Shown in pieces: positions 61,985 to 64,000 of a stretch of DNA of 64,000 nucleotides (position 1 is its first letter; each line of letters opens with the position of its first letter). Under the pieces are notes generated by a model. The model saw only the letters and a list, made by a program, of their open reading frames with translations. It ran no database searches and was not told where the DNA came from. Where the stretch lies: NCBI RefSeq assembly GCF_001244995.1, contig NZ_LN869529.1:1157264-1221263 (forward strand), in the 5' to 3' direction. A program made the position numbers and the translations under genes. This stretch comes from Intestinimonas massiliensis (ex Afouda et al. 2020) (GTDB lineage: Bacteria > Bacillota > Clostridia > Oscillospirales > Oscillospiraceae).

Positions 61985-62060
61985 CCTCACAAAACGTGTT
62001 TTGGGAGACTTCCAGCACCGTCGCCACGATATTCCACAGCTTTTTCCGCAACGAGGGCAT
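61947..62060 (-). pseudogene. Chimeric remnant: sipW head fused to recombinase tail
   Basis: A 37-aa frame reads MPSLRKKLWNIVATVLEVSQ. The first part is close to the SipW N-terminus (MPTLLKRLWNIVTTVL), and EVSQNTF matches the recombinase C-terminus (KVSQNTF). It marks the joint of the tandem duplication. Confidence 0.7.
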
Positions 62061-62289
62061 TGACTTCCCTCCCATTCGGTTACAAATTTCATTTTTTCCG
62101 CGCTGTTCCGCGCAACCATGTAGACTTTCTTGCGCAAGAGTGATACGATATCAACAGTGCTGGATTCTATGTAAAACGGCGAAATAACGGCACCTTTGAT
62201 GGGACTTCTATCCTGCGCAGGAAAGTCTACACATAAAAGCAAAAATTTTTTACAAATTACTTTTCTTTTTGTAACCGAAGCATGTGCTC
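62014..62289. repeat. Duplication copy 2 upstream of sipW
   Basis: Second copy, adjoining the intact recombinase gene. Contains the clear inverted repeat at 62119/62214. Confidence 0.75.
62119..62231. promoter_or_regulatory. Putative invertible promoter cassette
   Basis: TGTAGACTTTCTTGCGCA (62119-62136) and TGCGCAGGAAAGTCTACA (62214-62231) are inverted repeats matching at 17 of 18 positions around a 77-bp segment. Each has a palindromic core (CTTGCGCAAG, CCTGCGCAGG) as expected for a serine recombinase crossover site. On the minus strand the segment has TTTACA with TGATAT 16 bp on, aimed at sipW. Confidence 0.55.
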
Positions 62290-62865
62290 CCATTTCAAAA
62301 ATGTGTTTTGGGAGACTTTCAGCAGCGCCGCGGCCTGGCGGGAATTGAGCTCACCCTCCGCCCAGCGCGCCTGGACCTCCAGAAAATCCGCGGGCACCGG
62401 GATGGCCTCCCGCCCGAACCGCACGCCCCGCGCCTTGGCCGCCGTGATGCCCTCCCGCTGCCGCTGGCGGATGAATTCGCGCTCCGTCTGCGCCACATAG
62501 CTCAAAAGCTGCAGCACGATGTCCGCGATCAGCGTCCCCGTCAGATCCCGGTCCTGCCGCGTATCCAGAAGCGGCATGTCCAGCACCACAATGGCGGCCT
62601 GCTTCTCCTTCGTGATGAGCCGCCACTGCTCCAAAATCTCGTTGTAGTTGCGCCCCAGCCGGTCAATGCTCTTGACGAACAGCGTATCGCCCCGTCGAAG
62701 CCGGTGCAGCAATTGCTGATACCCCTGCCGGTCAAAGTCCTTGCCCGACTGCTTGTCCATATAGATTCTCTTTTCCTCTACCCCGGCTCTATAAAGGGCG
62801 TCGAGCTGTCTTGCCTCGTTCTGCTCGCGGGTGGATACCCGAATATAACCGTAGGTCTGCCGCAT
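62257..62865 (-). CDS. Serine resolvase/invertase (Pin-like)
   Basis: This 202-aa recombinase has the N-terminal catalytic domain (YGYIRVSTREQNEARQLDAL, with the active Ser in RVST, and VKSIDRLGRNYNEI) and a C-terminal HTH (LNSRQAAALLKVSQNTFLKW). Enzymes of this size catalyse inversion or resolution. AGGAGGAGC precedes ATG 62865. It lies upstream of an inverted-repeat cassette and the sipW operon, so it is the likely inverting enzyme. Confidence 0.92.
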   Translation of the reverse strand: MRQTYGYIRVSTREQNEARQLDALYRAGVEEKRIYMDKQSGKDFDRQGYQQLLHRLRRGDTLFVKSIDRLGRNYNEILEQWRLITKEKQAAIVVLDMPLLDTRQDRDLTGTLIADIVLQLLSYVAQTEREFIRQRQREGITAAKARGVRFGREAIPVPADFLEVQARWAEGELNSRQAAALLKVSQNTFLKWEHMLRLQKEK

Positions 62866-63073
62866 TACATGCTCCTCCTTTATTATTTTGATCCATTTAT
62901 TCTAGGGAACCTGCCGCCCTATATTTCGGTCTTTTCCATAGAAAAAGGGAAAGCCCGGACCCTCAAAGCGAGGATTCGGGTCTTCTGCCTGTAGTGTTCC
63001 GATTTTCGGCGCTTCCATACGCCTGTTTCCGGCGGCCGCAACCGCCAGTTGCAAAATTTCAAAGGCGGCTTGG

Positions 63074-63102
63074 TGGACTTTTTGCGCCCCCCGGGCTATA
63101 CT
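63074..63102 (+). promoter_or_regulatory. Promoter of the XRE membrane regulator
   Basis: TGGACT (63074-63079) and TATACT (63097-63102) are separated by 17 bp. The rest of 62866-63134 shows no gene. Confidence 0.55.
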
Positions 63103-63134
63103 GGGTCCATCAAGCTTCAAAGGAGGACCCACCG

Positions 63135-63959
63135 ATGTCCCTTGGCGAAACCATCCACCGGCTTCGCACCGAGCAGAACCTCTCCCAGGACGGCCTGGCC
63201 GACGCTCTGGGCGTCTCCCGCCAGTCCATCTCCAAATGGGAGACCAACCGCTCGGTCCCCGATCTGGACAAGCTGGTCAAGTTGAGCGGCGTATTTGGCG
63301 TTACACTGGATGAGCTGGTCCTGGGCGAGCGCCCCGCCCCCGCGCCGGACCCCGTCCCGCCGGCTCCGCCGCCGCATGCCGCCTTCCCGCCCCGGAAAAT
63401 CGCCGGGGCTATCCTGCTCTGCATGGGGTTTCTGGTGGTTCTGTCCTGTACGCTGCTGGGCTCCCTCCTCGCCGGGCTGCTCTTCGCCTCTCCCCTTCTG
63501 CTCTGCGGCGCCGTGTGCTTCCTGCTCCGCACCCATACGGGGCTCTGGTGCGCATGGGCCGTCTGCATCCCCGTGGATGTCTACCTGCGCTATGCCACTG
63601 GAATCGACTGGAGGCTGACCCTGTTCACCCCCCACTTTCAGCCCAGCATGAACTACATCCGCCTGGCCGTCGCGTGGGGGCAGTTGGCAGCCATGGTGCT
63701 GCTGGTCTTTCTGACCGCCGTGCTGCTCCGCAAAAAAGAGCTGGCGGACACCCGCCGCAGTCGGGGCCTGCTTCTCGGCGGCTGGGCTCTTTTTCTGCTT
63801 TCGTGCGTCCTGCCCTCCCTCCTCTGGTCCAGCCAGAGGTGGTTTGCCTTTTTCTTCGCCGCCCTGGACTGGGGCCGGATTGCCCTGCTGGCCGCCCTGC
63901 TGGTGCTGACACTCCGCTTCCTGCGGGGCCGAAGGGCGGAAAACACAGCCGCCTGCTGA
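63135..63959 (+). CDS. XRE-family regulator with C-terminal membrane domain
   Basis: This 274-aa protein has an N-terminal HTH (IHRLRTEQNLSQDGLADALG, SRQSISKWE), a Pro-rich linker and about six membrane segments. Such membrane-tethered XRE proteins are common in Clostridia and their signals are unknown. AGGAGG precedes ATG 63135. A hairpin terminator follows. Confidence 0.85.
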   Translation: MSLGETIHRLRTEQNLSQDGLADALGVSRQSISKWETNRSVPDLDKLVKLSGVFGVTLDELVLGERPAPAPDPVPPAPPPHAAFPPRKIAGAILLCMGFLVVLSCTLLGSLLAGLLFASPLLLCGAVCFLLRTHTGLWCAWAVCIPVDVYLRYATGIDWRLTLFTPHFQPSMNYIRLAVAWGQLAAMVLLVFLTAVLLRKKELADTRRSRGLLLGGWALFLLSCVLPSLLWSSQRWFAFFFAALDWGRIALLAALLVLTLRFLRGRRAENTAAC

Positions 63960-63962
63960 CCG

Positions 63963-63996
63963 GCGGTGGGGGGAGACGCGAGGTCTCTCCCCACCG
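63963..63996 (+). terminator. Terminator after the XRE membrane regulator
   Basis: CGGTGGGGGGAGA/TCTCTCCCCACCG stem, followed by TTTC at the window edge. Confidence 0.75.
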
Positions 63997-64000
63997 TTTC

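Overview
The window looks like chromosome of a GC-rich Clostridia bacterium, probably an Oscillospiraceae-type gut Firmicute (inference). Grounds are a cysES T-box leader, Firmicutes-type strong SD sequences, SleB-type spore/cell-wall hydrolase, SipW-type secretion, SLH domains and a Clostridia-style conjugative remnant. No 16S gene is present, so the genus is not determined. Two GC-rich backbone blocks flank a lower-GC, heavily rearranged island.

1-14.2 kb is backbone. It holds a partial MATE exporter, an M20 amidohydrolase, a T-box-controlled cysE-cysS operon, pgsA-rimO-recX-recA-prmC-yqhQ, and an operon of a beta-propeller-like lipoprotein, response regulator and sensor kinase, ending at a tRNA-Leu(CAA) gene.

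14.2-27.5 kb is a decayed integrative/conjugative element next to the tRNA. It has internally deleted and split large serine recombinases, a relaxase, a truncated VirD4, a Maff2 membrane peptide, ParB, a Phd/VapC toxin pair, a truncated defence-type reverse transcriptase and an IS1182 that cuts a gene on each side. A near-perfect 25-bp palindrome occurs three times in and around parB.

27.5-37.1 kb is the most unusual part. A 400-aa RtcB RNA ligase and a Ro-like DUF2828/VWA protein lie downstream of a compact array of eight structured RNAs (30616-31445). Each RNA is closed by its own 7-13 bp stem, six share an ACAGCAA motif just inside that stem, and four carry tRNA-like modules. Two WYL-domain regulators lie across a divergent region, and a 9-bp motif is shared by their promoter and the array promoter region. 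I read this as an RNA-repair / Y-RNA-like system with a multi-RNA array. Decayed genes and an IS630 close the island.

37.2-50.3 kb is backbone: carA-carB-guaA, a metallophosphoesterase, DUF421 and DUF4363 genes, nrdR, a truncated EAL protein, a SleB-like hydrolase and a lipoprotein serpin. A nested IS256/IS1182/IS30 graveyard follows (50.3-52.5 kb).

52.5-62.9 kb is one minus-strand surface/biofilm locus. A SipW signal peptidase is followed by four SipW-type secreted proteins, a 1511-aa repeat protein and an SLH protein. Upstream is a Pin-like serine recombinase. Between recombinase and sipW is a tandem duplication whose inner ~110-bp cassettes appear to lie in opposite orientations, bounded in one copy by an 18-bp inverted repeat. 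This points to a phase-variable promoter driving the locus. The window ends with an XRE-family membrane regulator.
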